DNA of 64,000 nt, from contig NZ_BGZJ01000002.1 of the NCBI RefSeq assembly GCF_003402575.1, forward strand, positions 124,001-188,000, in the 5' to 3' direction. The notes beneath the pieces were generated by a model. That model was not told the origin of the DNA and made no database searches. It worked only from the letters and a program-made list of their open reading frames with translations. Positions 1-9,075 of the stretch are shown here, one piece after another. Within the stretch, counting starts at the first letter, position 1. Every line of letters starts with the position of its first letter. Origin of the DNA: Mesosutterella multiformis. GTDB taxonomy: Bacteria; Pseudomonadota; Gammaproteobacteria; Burkholderiales; Burkholderiaceae_F. The translations under genes were made by a program, and so were the position numbers.

Positions 1-883
1 GGGAAGGATCCTCCGTGTTTCCGAGGTTTTGAGGAAATCAAATAATGAATCTTAAGCTTTGCCATACGAAATGGCAGGCTGAGGCAGAAATTTCCGACAC
101 ACAGATACGCAGAAAAACAACGTCCGTCAGCCCATGGCTGTAGCTGATAAAGGTGACACCGGAATGGCTAAGGGGTCAGCCGCCCGAATGATCTGAAGAC
201 GGGCGCTGAAACCGGAGACCTTCCGGAACCCTGCAGAATCGGGGCTTCGCGAGGGACAGATAAAGATGGTGCTCTTTACCACTATTTTTTGTCCCGTGAA
301 GCGGCACCCCCATGTCCATGGGATGCAAAAAACGGGCTAGGTAGTTATGGGTTTCCCTAAGCTACTCCGAAGTGGACTCTGTCAGATAGTCACTTCGGAT
401 GATTGGGCATCTTTGATATGAGTCTTTCGGGCTCAGGTCTAAGACTGAATAAAAAGATGCATTTGCCCTACAACTTTAAAAAGTAGGTAGTAACGGCGTT
501 ATCCGGGGCCGAGGGGTCAGTTTTATCAAATAATTGTATTTAAAGAAATAATGAGCGTATACCTGTATGAAATGGGTACACCCTTTCGTGTAGGGGACTA
601 GTCATCCGGCTGTGAGAGGGTGGGGACGGATTAGCCCGTTCTCCATATTTCGTAGCCAATAGCCGTTACTTAGAATGCAGGCGTTCCATGAAGTGCCCTA
701 ATTCCCAAATAAATCAGGGGATTTAGGGGTTTTTTACTCTTTGCGCGAAACCCTTGAAAACAGGGGCTTTGAGTAAAGAGAGGGCGATTTCCCCAAAAAC
801 ACACATGAAGCGTCTGATCTCGGCTGAATCTGGAACTCCTCGCGGTTCCGCTCCGGGCGCTTCGCTATAAAAACCAATCAGAT
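1..883. other. Gene-free, hairpin-rich region upstream of narK
   Basis: No convincing coding sequence is present; the short reading frames here lack ribosome sites and family resemblance. The first 480 bases contain a dense run of perfect inverted repeats: 181-186/200-205 (CGCCCG/CGGGCG), 212-216/222-226, 367-374/391-398 (CCGAAGTG/CACTTCGG), and a nested pair 407-414/453-460 (GCATCTTT/AAAGATGC) enclosing 421-426/441-446 (AGTCTT/AAGACT). A further hairpin at 731-739/771-779 lies closer to narK. This could be a structured RNA gene or a long regulated leader. I do not recognise RNase P RNA, tmRNA, 6S RNA or a riboswitch class in it. A heptamer ATGGGTA at 572-578 fits the NarL half-site consensus, but its partner at 560-566 is imperfect and the spacing (5) is wrong. 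Confidence 0.5.
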
Positions 884-2167
884 ATGAGCAAAGAAAACTT
901 TCAGCTGATCGGGTCTCCCAACCGGGCCCTTCTCGCAGCAACCCTTGGCTTCTTCTTTGGCGCAATGTCGATTTCCCTTTTCGGGCCGACCGCTAAGGCC
1001 CTGACGGATGTCATGGGTCTTACCCCGGCGGAAGTGGGTCTTCTCGTTGCCGTCCCGTCGCTTTCGGGCTCTCTCCTTCGTATTCCGTTCGGCGCGTCTG
1101 TTGACGTGAACGGCGGCCGGAAGTCTTTCAACTTCCTCATGCTTTGCTCCGCGATTGGCCTGATCGGTCTTTCGATCCTCTTCTCCACGCGCTTCCCTGA
1201 GAACATGGCCGGTCTCTACCCGGTGATCCTGCTCCTCGGCTGCCTCGCGGGCTGCGGTATCGCGACGTTCTCTGTCGGCGTGAGCCAGATCTCTTACTGG
1301 TTCCGCAAGAAGGACCAGGGCTTCGCCCTCGGCGTCTTCGGCGGTCTCGGTACGGCCTCTGCCGGCGTCCTCGCCTTCTGTCTGCCGCTGCTCCTTAAGG
1401 GCATCGGCTTCGTGAACGCGTACCACGTCCTCACGGCGGTTCTCATCATCGGCGGCATTCTCTACGCGGTGATCTCCTGCAACGCCCCGTACTTCCAGCT
1501 CCGTAACCACGGCGTTTCCCACGAGGAAGCGAAGGAAGCCGCGGTTGAGCACGGCGAGGAACTTTTCCCGACCGGGAACATTGTTGAGTCTCTCAAGATC
1601 TCTGCCGGCATTCCGCAGACCTGGCTCCTCGTTCTCACCTACTTCACAACATTCGGTGGATTCATGGCTCTTACCGCCTGGTTCCCCACCTACTGGACCC
1701 GTGCCCAGGGTCTTGAGCCGATCACGGCCGGCGCTCTTACCGCTATCTTCTCGATTCTCGCGGCTCTGATGCGCGTCCCGGGCGGCAAGTTCGCTGACAA
1801 GGTCGGCGGTCAGAAGGTCTGCATCGGCGCTCTCGTCGTCGTCGCTATCTCCTGCGCCCTGATGAACCTCAACCTCCCGTGGTTCGGCACCTTCCTCATC
1901 ACGATCGTGATCGCTGTCGCTTTCGGCTTCAATAACGCCGCTGTGATGAAGCTCGTCCCGGTCTATGTGGCCAAGTCGGTCGGCGGTGCCTCCGGCTGGG
2001 TCGGCGGTCTCGGTGCCTTCGGCGGCTTCGTCTTCCCGATCATCCTCGCCGCTGTCGTTACCGCTTACGGCAACGCCGGCTACGGTCTCGGCTTCCTTGT
2101 CTTCACTCTCTTTGCAATTGCAAACATCGTGCTTAACTGGCTCGGCATGATGCGTAAGGCCAACTAA
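884..2167 (+). CDS. narK: NarK-type nitrate/nitrite transporter (MFS)
   Basis: A 427-residue major facilitator of the nitrate/nitrite porter family, placed in the inner membrane to bring nitrate to the cytoplasmic NarG site or exchange it for nitrite. Twelve hydrophobic segments are evident. The loop after helix 2 has the RIPFGASVDVNGGRK form of the MFS motif, and two Gly-rich nitrate-signature stretches are visible (GLGTASAG near residue 165; GGASGWVGGLGAFGG near residue 370). It heads the nar operon, 88 bases before narG. The ATG at 884 has no clear Shine-Dalgarno sequence, which is unusual here and suggests translation may depend on the structured leader. Family assignment is secure; direction of transport (import or antiport) cannot be read from sequence. 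Confidence 0.93.
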   Translation: MSKENFQLIGSPNRALLAATLGFFFGAMSISLFGPTAKALTDVMGLTPAEVGLLVAVPSLSGSLLRIPFGASVDVNGGRKSFNFLMLCSAIGLIGLSILFSTRFPENMAGLYPVILLLGCLAGCGIATFSVGVSQISYWFRKKDQGFALGVFGGLGTASAGVLAFCLPLLLKGIGFVNAYHVLTAVLIIGGILYAVISCNAPYFQLRNHGVSHEEAKEAAVEHGEELFPTGNIVESLKISAGIPQTWLLVLTYFTTFGGFMALTAWFPTYWTRAQGLEPITAGALTAIFSILAALMRVPGGKFADKVGGQKVCIGALVVVAISCALMNLNLPWFGTFLITIVIAVAFGFNNAAVMKLVPVYVAKSVGGASGWVGGLGAFGGFVFPIILAAVVTAYGNAGYGLGFLVFTLFAIANIVLNWLGMMRKAN

Positions 2168-2189
2168 TAGCCTGAAAACCACCCCCATC

Positions 2190-2238
2190 GGTTCCGGCAC
2201 GTGTCAAACGGGACGTCGCAGCCCGCAGTGCCGGAACC
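2190..2238 (+). promoter_or_regulatory. Perfect 11-bp hairpin between narK and narG
   Basis: GGTTCCGGCAC at 2190-2200 is exactly complementary to GTGCCGGAACC at 2228-2238, with a 27-base loop. It lacks a T-run, so it is not an intrinsic terminator. It lies just before the narG ribosome site (AGGAG, about 2242). A role as a processing or stability element separating narK from narGHJI expression is an inference. Confidence 0.6.
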
Positions 2239-2255
2239 TTCAGGAGAACAAAAAA

Positions 2256-5200
2256 ATGACTGATGCCTTTTCTAATCTTCGCTACTTCAGCGCCCAGGAT
2301 CACGCCGCGCGTGCCTGGGAAAAGTTTTATCGCAATCGCTGGCAGCACGATAAAGTGGTCCGTTCCACGCATGGCGTGAACTGTACCGGTTCGTGCTCCT
2401 GGAAGATCTTCGTTAAGAAGGGAATCGTGACCTGGGAAATCCAGGCGACCGACTACCCGGATAATGGTCCGGATATGCCGAATCACGAGCCGCGCGGCTG
2501 CCCGCGTGGCGCTTCTTATTCCTGGTACCTCTATAACTCGGGCCGCGTGAAGCACCCGATGATCCGCCGCGAGCTGCTCGAGCTCTGGGAGAAGGCGAAG
2601 GAGAAGGAAAAGGACCCGGTGAAGGCCTGGGGTTCTATCGTCTCCGATAAGGAAAAGGCAAAGTCCTATAAGAAGGTCCGCGGTCTGGGCGGCTTTGTCC
2701 GCATGGACTGGAATACGGCCTACGAAATCATGGCCGCCGCGAACATCTGGACCACGAAAAAGTACGGTCCGGACCGCAACGCCGGTTTCACCCCGATTCC
2801 CGCGTTCTCGCAGGTTTCTTACGCCGCCGGTATCCGCTACCTGTCGCTGCTCGGCGGCACGTCGCTCTCCTTCTACGATTTCTACTGCGATCTTCCGCCT
2901 GCCTCTCCCCAGACCTGGGGCGAGCAGACTGACGTGCCTGAAAGCCAGGACTGGTTTAACAGCGCGTTCCTGATGCTCTGGGGCTCCAACGTCCCGGTGA
3001 CGCGTACCCCTGACTCTCCCTTCATGACCCAGGTGCGCTATAAGGGCACCCCGGTTGTCGTCATTTCTCCTGACTATTCCGACGCGTCGAAGTTCGCTGA
3101 CGTGTGGCTCGCTCCGAAGCAGGGCACGGACTCCGCGCTCGGCATGGCGATGGGCCACGTGATCCTGAAGGAATTCTTCGTGGATCGGACGACCCCGTAC
3201 TTTGACGAGTACGTCCGCAAGTACACGGACCTCCCGTTCCTCGTGAAGCTCGAGGAACAGCCGAACGGTCAGTACTCCGCGGGCCGTCTGCTGCGCGCCG
3301 GTGACTTCGCCGATAACCTCGGTCTCGACGACAAAGAGCGCCCGAACTTCGCTCCGGTTCTCCGTGATACCGAAGACCAGCTCGTGATCCCGAACGGCAC
3401 GATGACCACCCGTTACGCGGGCAAGGGTCAGTGGAACCTGAAGAACGAAGACTGCCGCACCGGCCGCAAGTTCACGCCTGAGCTCTCGCAGAAGGATCAC
3501 CACGACGAAGTGGTGGAAGTCCTCTTCCCGTACTTCGGCGGCGCTGAGTACAAGAACCCGAACTTCGCTGCCACGGCTCACGACTCCCTGATCTCGCACA
3601 AGGTTCCGGTCCGCCGCATCGACCTCGGGAACGGCAAGTCGGTCCTCGTCGCGACGACCTTTGACCTGCTCCTCGCGAACTACGGCGTTGAGAACGGCTA
3701 CGACGATCCGAACTGCGCCCGCAGCTACGCGGACGATCTCCCCTGCACCCCGAAGTGGCAGGAAATCATCACGGGTGTTCCTTCTGAACGCGTCGTGCAC
3801 GTCGCGCGCGAATTCGCGAAGACCGCTGAGAAGACCCGCGGCAAGTCGATGATCATTATCGGTGCCGGTGTGAACCAGTGGTTCAACACCGACATGACGT
3901 ACCGCGCCGCGATCAACCTCCTCATGCTCTGCGGCACGATCGGCGTGAATGGCGGCGGCTGGTCTCACTACGTGGGTCAGGAAAAGGTCCGTCCGCAGGT
4001 TGGCTGGGCTCAGCTCACCTTCGGTCTCGACTGGATCCGTCCGTCCCGTCAGATGAACACCACGAGCTTCATCTATATGCACGCCGACCAGTGGCGTTAC
4101 GAACGCGTGAAGACGGGGGACCTCGTCTCGCCGCTCGCGAAGCATAAGGAAGACTGGAACAAGATGTCGCTCGTCGACTGCAACATCCGCGCTCAGCGTA
4201 TGGGATGGCTGCCGACGGAGCCGGAATTCGAGCGCAACCCGCTTGACCTCGTCCGCGAAGCGAACGCGGCCGGCGTCGCCCCGCGTGACTATATCGCGAA
4301 CCAGCTCGGTTCCGGCAACCTCCACCTCGCGAGCGAAGACATCGACGGTGAAGGCAATTCCCCGAAGTGCCTCTTCATCTGGCGCGCCAACCTGATCGGC
4401 TGCTCCGCGAAGGGCATGGAATACTTCATGAAGCATCTGCTCGGCAGCGAGAACGGCGTTCTCGGTGACAACATTGAGCAGATGGGTGAGGAGCTGCCGC
4501 TCTTCACGAAGTGGAAGAGCGAAGACACGGTCGGGAAGCTTGATCTCGTCGCGACGATCGACTTCCGCATGACGACCTCCGGTCTCTACTCGGATATCGT
4601 GCTCCCGGCCGCCACCTGGTACGAAAAGGCGGACATGAGCTCCACCGATATGCACTGCTTCCTCCACCCGTTCTCGAAGGCTGTGGATCCGGCGTGGGAA
4701 GCCCGCACCGACTGGCGCATCTTCAAGGATCTCGCCCGCACGTTCTCGAAGCTCTGCGTGGGTCACCTCGGCGTTGAAGAGGACATCATGATGACCCCGC
4801 TCGCCCACGATTCGCCTGCTGAGACCGCCGCTCCGATGGAGCCGGTTGACTGGAGAACCGAAGGCAAGACCCCGATCCCAGGTGTCACCATGGGTAACCT
4901 TGTTCTCGTGAAGCGCGACTACCCGCACCTCTACGACATGTTCACGGCTGTCGGCCCGCTGCTCCGCGATAAGGGCGTCGCGCCGCACCAGATCGCCTGG
5001 AAGACGGGCGAAGACTACGAGACCCTCGGCGACCTGAACGGCCGCGTGGAAGAGGGTTACGCGAAGGGCGCTCCGAAGCTTGATACCGACATCAACGCGG
5101 TCAACATGATTCTCACGTTCGACCCGGCCGGCAATGGCGCCGCCGGACGCCGTGCCTGGAAGGGCCTTGAGAAGCTCACCGGCATACCGTTCGAAGAAGA

Positions 5201-5948
5201 AATGATGAAGGGCACGGGCTCCACCCGCTACACGTATGACGACCTCGTGCAGCAGCCCCGCCGTTCGCTCAATACCCCGATCTGGACGGGTATTTCGGAC
5301 CGCGGTGTCGCTTACACGGCGAACTACGTGAATGTCCACAACCTGATGCCGTGGCGCACCATTACGGGCCGCCAGAGCTTCTACCTCGACCACACCTGGA
5401 TGCTTGACTTCGGTGAAGGCTTTGTGGGGTACAAGCCGCCGCTCGCGAAGCACGAGATCGACGGCATGAAGGAAAAGCTCGGCATCAAGGATAAGACGCT
5501 CGCGCTGAACCTCCTCACCCCGCATAACAAGTGGACGACGCACTCCACCTGGTCCGATAACCTCGTGATGCTGACGCTCGGCCGAGGCGGCCCGGTGATC
5601 TGGATCAGCGAAACGGACGCGGCGAAGCTCGACCTGAAGGATAACGACTGGATTGAAGCCGTGAACATGAATGGCTCGACGATCGCCCGTGCCTGCGTTT
5701 CGCAGCGTATCCCGGAAGGCGCGGTCTACATGTATCACAACCAGGGCCGTACTGTGAACGTCCCGCTCTCCCCGACGACGGGTAAGCGCGGCGGTCTCCA
5801 CAACTCGATCTCGCGCATCTGCCCGAAGCCGACCCATATGGCCGGCGGCTATGCCCAGTTCTCCTTCGCGCTGAACTACATGGGCACGATCGGCGCGAAC
5901 CGCGACGAGTTTGTGCTGCTGCGCCGTCTCGACCATGTCGAGTGGTAA
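2256..5948 (+). CDS. narG: Respiratory nitrate reductase, alpha subunit
   Basis: The 1230-residue catalytic subunit of membrane-bound nitrate reductase, reducing nitrate to nitrite at a molybdenum bis-MGD centre on the cytoplasmic face. The N-terminal FS0 iron-sulfur ligands are visible as His39, Cys43, Cys47 and Cys82, the His-Cys3 pattern of NarG. The molybdenum ligand is Asp212 in YCDLPPASPQTWGEQTD. Length and motifs match classical NarG. The start at 2256 has a good AGGAG site eight bases upstream, and narH follows after 39 bases. There is no Tat signal beyond the vestigial N-terminus, so cytoplasmic orientation is expected. Nothing appears truncated. Confidence 0.97.
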   Translation: MTDAFSNLRYFSAQDHAARAWEKFYRNRWQHDKVVRSTHGVNCTGSCSWKIFVKKGIVTWEIQATDYPDNGPDMPNHEPRGCPRGASYSWYLYNSGRVKHPMIRRELLELWEKAKEKEKDPVKAWGSIVSDKEKAKSYKKVRGLGGFVRMDWNTAYEIMAAANIWTTKKYGPDRNAGFTPIPAFSQVSYAAGIRYLSLLGGTSLSFYDFYCDLPPASPQTWGEQTDVPESQDWFNSAFLMLWGSNVPVTRTPDSPFMTQVRYKGTPVVVISPDYSDASKFADVWLAPKQGTDSALGMAMGHVILKEFFVDRTTPYFDEYVRKYTDLPFLVKLEEQPNGQYSAGRLLRAGDFADNLGLDDKERPNFAPVLRDTEDQLVIPNGTMTTRYAGKGQWNLKNEDCRTGRKFTPELSQKDHHDEVVEVLFPYFGGAEYKNPNFAATAHDSLISHKVPVRRIDLGNGKSVLVATTFDLLLANYGVENGYDDPNCARSYADDLPCTPKWQEIITGVPSERVVHVAREFAKTAEKTRGKSMIIIGAGVNQWFNTDMTYRAAINLLMLCGTIGVNGGGWSHYVGQEKVRPQVGWAQLTFGLDWIRPSRQMNTTSFIYMHADQWRYERVKTGDLVSPLAKHKEDWNKMSLVDCNIRAQRMGWLPTEPEFERNPLDLVREANAAGVAPRDYIANQLGSGNLHLASEDIDGEGNSPKCLFIWRANLIGCSAKGMEYFMKHLLGSENGVLGDNIEQMGEELPLFTKWKSEDTVGKLDLVATIDFRMTTSGLYSDIVLPAATWYEKADMSSTDMHCFLHPFSKAVDPAWEARTDWRIFKDLARTFSKLCVGHLGVEEDIMMTPLAHDSPAETAAPMEPVDWRTEGKTPIPGVTMGNLVLVKRDYPHLYDMFTAVGPLLRDKGVAPHQIAWKTGEDYETLGDLNGRVEEGYAKGAPKLDTDINAVNMILTFDPAGNGAAGRRAWKGLEKLTGIPFEEEMMKGTGSTRYTYDDLVQQPRRSLNTPIWTGISDRGVAYTANYVNVHNLMPWRTITGRQSFYLDHTWMLDFGEGFVGYKPPLAKHEIDGMKEKLGIKDKTLALNLLTPHNKWTTHSTWSDNLVMLTLGRGGPVIWISETDAAKLDLKDNDWIEAVNMNGSTIARACVSQRIPEGAVYMYHNQGRTVNVPLSPTTGKRGGLHNSISRICPKPTHMAGGYAQFSFALNYMGTIGANRDEFVLLRRLDHVEW

Positions 5949-5987
5949 GCCGATACCTGAGAACCATTTAGAGAATAAGGACAAACC

Positions 5988-7442
5988 ATGAAAGTACAAG
6001 CACAGATCTGCATGGTGATCAACCTTGACAAGTGCATCGGCTGCCACACCTGCTCGGTCACTTGCAAGAACGTCTGGACCAGCCGCAAGGGTATGGAATA
6101 CGCCTGGTTCAATAACGTCGAAACGAAGCCCGGCATTGGTTACCCGAAGAAGTGGGAAGACCAGGAGAAGTGGCAGGGCGGCTGGGAAGTGAAGGACGGG
6201 AAGGCGGTGCTGCGTCACGGCAACCGCCCGACGATCCTTGGCAAGCTCTTCAGCTCCCCGCGTCAGCCGGAAGTGAAGGATTACTACGAACCCTTCACGT
6301 TCGACTTCGACACCCTGAAGCAGAGCCTTCGCCGCAAGACCGCTCCGACCGCGCGTCCGTACTCGATCGCGACCGGCAAGCGCATGGACAAGGTGGAAGA
6401 CGGCCCGAACTGGGAAGATAACCTCGCCGGCCCCTTCGCCGCCCGTTCCGCTGACCCGAACCTGAAGGGCACGGACACCGTGGGCTACGAAGAGTTCGAA
6501 GCCTCCTTCATGTTCTATCTGCCGCGTCTCTGCGAGCACTGCCTGCATCCGTCCTGCGCGGCGTCCTGCCCGAGCGGCGCGATTTATAAGCGCAGCGAAG
6601 ACGGCGTGGTGCTGATCGATCAGGATAAGTGCCGCGGCTGGCGTCAGTGCATCTCCGCGTGCCCCTATAAGAAGATCTACTTCAACCCGGCCCGCAACAA
6701 GTCCGAGAAGTGCATCTTCTGCTACCCGCGTATCGAGTCCGGCGAACCGACGATCTGCAGCGAATCCTGCGTCGGCCGTGTCCGCTACCTCGGTGTCGTG
6801 CTGTTCGACGCTGAGAAGATCGAGGATTACTCCGCGGCTCCCGAGAACGAGCTTTATGAGCGTCAGCTCGACCTGATTCTTGACCCGTTCGATCCTGAAG
6901 TGCAGCGCGCCGCCCTCCGCGACGGTATCTCGCAGAACTTCATCGACGCGGCCCAGAACTCGCCGACCTATAAGCTCATGAAGGAGTGGAAGATCGCCTT
7001 CCCGCTGCATCCGGAATACCGGACGCTCCCGATGGTGTGGTACGTTCCGCCGCTCTCTCCGCTCGGCCACCAGGACGTGCCGGAGCAGTTCTTCGCCGGC
7101 ATCGACGACATGCGTATTCCGCTTGAGTACCTCGCGCGCCTCCTCACCGCTGGTGATCAGAAGGTGATCCGTGAGGCTCTCGGGAAGCTCGTCGCGCTCC
7201 GTATCTACATGCGCGGGAAGACGCTCGGTGACGAGATTTCGCCCGATATCCTCGAAAAGGCCGGTGTCACGCCTGAGGAACTCACCGCGATGTATAAGCT
7301 CCTCGCGATCGCCGACTTCAAGGATCGCTTCGTGATCCCGACGGCTCCCGCGGTCCGTGAGGAAGCGGAACTCTTCGCTCTCCGCACCGGTCTCGGTTTT
7401 GAAGGTGAAGATAAGGAAAACGGTCTCTTCGGAGGCCTCTAA
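5988..7442 (+). CDS. narH: Respiratory nitrate reductase, beta subunit
   Basis: The 484-residue iron-sulfur subunit passing electrons from NarI haems to NarG. Four ferredoxin-type Cys groups are visible: Cys16/19/22/26 (CIGCHTCSVTC), CEHCLHPSCAASC near residue 182, CRGWRQCISAC near residue 215 (the Trp in place of a Cys is the hallmark of the [3Fe-4S] FS4 cluster in NarH), and CIFC...CSESC near residue 240. AAGGAC precedes the ATG. It sits 39 bases after narG and 12 before narJ, as in classical nar operons. Confidence 0.97.
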   Translation: MKVQAQICMVINLDKCIGCHTCSVTCKNVWTSRKGMEYAWFNNVETKPGIGYPKKWEDQEKWQGGWEVKDGKAVLRHGNRPTILGKLFSSPRQPEVKDYYEPFTFDFDTLKQSLRRKTAPTARPYSIATGKRMDKVEDGPNWEDNLAGPFAARSADPNLKGTDTVGYEEFEASFMFYLPRLCEHCLHPSCAASCPSGAIYKRSEDGVVLIDQDKCRGWRQCISACPYKKIYFNPARNKSEKCIFCYPRIESGEPTICSESCVGRVRYLGVVLFDAEKIEDYSAAPENELYERQLDLILDPFDPEVQRAALRDGISQNFIDAAQNSPTYKLMKEWKIAFPLHPEYRTLPMVWYVPPLSPLGHQDVPEQFFAGIDDMRIPLEYLARLLTAGDQKVIREALGKLVALRIYMRGKTLGDEISPDILEKAGVTPEELTAMYKLLAIADFKDRFVIPTAPAVREEAELFALRTGLGFEGEDKENGLFGGL

Positions 7443-7454
7443 AGAGGCGATCGT

Positions 7455-8018
7455 ATGATCAAAACCTACCGAATTCTCTCATCTCTTCTCGATTATCCCG
7501 AGCAGGAGCTGTGGGAAAACCTGGGAGAAGTGGAGCCGCTCGTGGCGGCCGACGGGATCACGGAAACGGGTCCTGAGTCGCCGCTCGGCACCTTCCTCTC
7601 CTGGGCCAGGGGTTTTAAGTCGCTTCGCGAATGGCAGGCGGAGTATTCGAGTCTCTTTGACTCGAATTCCGCCGAGAGCCTCTATCTCTTTGACTTCGTC
7701 TACGGCACGAACCGTGACCGGGGTCAGGCGATGGTGGACCTTCGCGAGAGCTACGCTGCAAGCGGCATGGACTGCAGCGCCTCTGAGCTTCCGGACTACG
7801 TCCCGCTCTTCCTCGAATTCGTGTCGGCGCAGCCGACCGAAGAGGACGCCAAGCGGGTTCTCGCCGAGGTGGGCGGTGTCCTTCGCATGATGGAACGCCG
7901 CTTCATCGACCGGAAGCACCCTTACGCACCGCTCATTACTATTCTCCGGACGCTTTCCGGTGCGGCACCCCGACTGGTGACCACGGAAAAGATTGCCATC
8001 CGAGCAGAGGACAATTGA
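7455..8018 (+). CDS. narJ: Nitrate reductase maturation chaperone
   Basis: A 187-residue TorD/NarJ-family chaperone, the dedicated cytoplasmic protein needed for molybdenum cofactor insertion into NarG and membrane attachment of NarGH. It is recognised by the N-terminal YRILSSLLDYPEQELW pattern, the central LYLFDFVYGTNRDRGQAMVDL segment typical of NarJ, and its position between narH and narI. A GAGG ribosome site precedes the ATG. The stop is one base from the narI start, so the two are probably translationally coupled. Confidence 0.93.
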   Translation: MIKTYRILSSLLDYPEQELWENLGEVEPLVAADGITETGPESPLGTFLSWARGFKSLREWQAEYSSLFDSNSAESLYLFDFVYGTNRDRGQAMVDLRESYAASGMDCSASELPDYVPLFLEFVSAQPTEEDAKRVLAEVGGVLRMMERRFIDRKHPYAPLITILRTLSGAAPRLVTTEKIAIRAEDN

Positions 8019-8019
8019 A

Positions 8020-8724
8020 ATGGAACAGCAAATTTCAGCCACCACCGCGTGGATCTACAGCGTCTTGTTCGCTTACCTGCCGTACGTCGCGTTCGGCATC
8101 TTCATCGCGGGTCTCATCTGGCGTATCCGCCACGCGAACCCGACGATCCAGGCGCTTTCTACTCAGTTTCTGTCGAACGACAAGATGATCAAGTGGGGGA
8201 GCCCGCTCTTTCACTTTGCCGTGATCGGCGTGTTCTTCGGCCACATCTTCGGTCTGCTCGCTCCTGAGCCCCTTTACATCTGGCTCATGAGCAACGAGAC
8301 GAAGCGGCTTCTCGCCATCATCATGGGCGGCGCCGCTGGTATCGTCGCGTTTGCCGGCATCACCCTGATGATGATCCGCCGTTTCTCGAACGAGCGCGTC
8401 TCTGTCCGCAGCAGCTTCGCGGATAAGGCGATCGTCGTGCTGATCTTCGTTCAGATCCTTACGGGGCTGCTTGGCACCTACGTGACGAGCCAGAGCCCGC
8501 TTGAAGCCTACATGACGATTGACCACTGGGCTCAGGGTCTCTTCATCTTCAAGCCGGATAGCTGGATTCACCTGCTCGACACCTCGCTGATCCACAAGAT
8601 CCATATCCTGCTTGGCTTCCTGATCGTGATCGTGTTCCCGTTCACGATGCTCATGCATATGGTGGCGACCCCGATTCAGTATCTCTTCCGCCCGAATAAG
8701 GTGATCAATAACGGCAGCCTCTAA
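8020..8724 (+). CDS. narI: Respiratory nitrate reductase, gamma (cytochrome b) subunit
   Basis: A 234-residue five-helix membrane cytochrome b that oxidises quinol and feeds electrons to NarH. Conserved His residues lie in HFAVIGVFFGH near residue 65 and in the C-terminal KIHILLGF...HM segment, as expected for the two haem b. I choose the ATG at 8020, one base after narJ's TGA and preceded by GCAGAGG, over the in-frame ATG at 7993, which would overlap narJ and add residues not seen in the family. A strong terminator follows at 8773. Confidence 0.95.
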   Translation: MEQQISATTAWIYSVLFAYLPYVAFGIFIAGLIWRIRHANPTIQALSTQFLSNDKMIKWGSPLFHFAVIGVFFGHIFGLLAPEPLYIWLMSNETKRLLAIIMGGAAGIVAFAGITLMMIRRFSNERVSVRSSFADKAIVVLIFVQILTGLLGTYVTSQSPLEAYMTIDHWAQGLFIFKPDSWIHLLDTSLIHKIHILLGFLIVIVFPFTMLMHMVATPIQYLFRPNKVINNGSL

Positions 8725-8772
8725 ACGCTGCCCGATCCCGGCCTGAAGGGGAGGCCGGGGAAGAACTGAGAA

Positions 8773-8806
8773 AAGCGATCCGTGTAAAAAGCGGATCGCT
8801 TTTTTA
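8773..8806 (+). terminator. Rho-independent terminator of the nar operon
   Basis: AAGCGATCCG (8773-8782) pairs with CGGATCGCTT (8792-8801), followed by a T-run. It is 49 bases after the narI stop. Confidence 0.92.
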
Positions 8807-8966
8807 TTGCCTCGGGAAAAGTGGAGGAGGGTAGAGAAGGGGGACTCTCCTGACCTGAGGGAGTCTCCGCTTCCTGAGGTCCCGCGTCTGAACGAAGGCT
8901 GGACGATTAGGTGACCCCATGGAGATGCCCGGCCGGCGGGGATCTCCTCTGGGATTGAAGTGCTGT

Positions 8967-8985
8967 GGGTACGGTATCCGTTATA
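8967..8985. repeat. Direct repeat copy 1, GGTACGG motif
   Basis: GGGTACGGTATCCGTTATA. The second copy begins exactly 200 bp later and differs at two bases. Confidence 0.6.
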
Positions 8986-9075
8986 TCTAGAAAGCGGAAA
9001 TCCGAGAGGCGGAACCGCAGGAACCCCGCCGATCCCGCAACCAATGCTCTTCAAATCATTGAAATTCCCCTTTTT

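Noticed and set aside
1-480. RNase P RNA, tmRNA, 6S RNA, or group I/II intron
   Set aside because: The conserved RNase P GAGGAAAGTCC segment, the tmRNA ends, the 6S shape and intron domain V/P7 signatures were looked for and not seen. Structured RNA of unknown class remains possible.
723-965. 80-codon minus-strand frame before narK
   Set aside because: Overlaps the narK start, no ribosome site, low-complexity product.
2133-7070. 1645-codon open frame on the minus strand over narG-narH
   Set aside because: It is an antisense shadow of strongly biased codons in narGH; no ribosome site and no family resemblance, while narG and narH show complete motifs.
7993-8019. Earlier start for narI
   Set aside because: It would overlap narJ by 26 bases and add residues not seen in NarI; the ATG at 8020 has a ribosome site.
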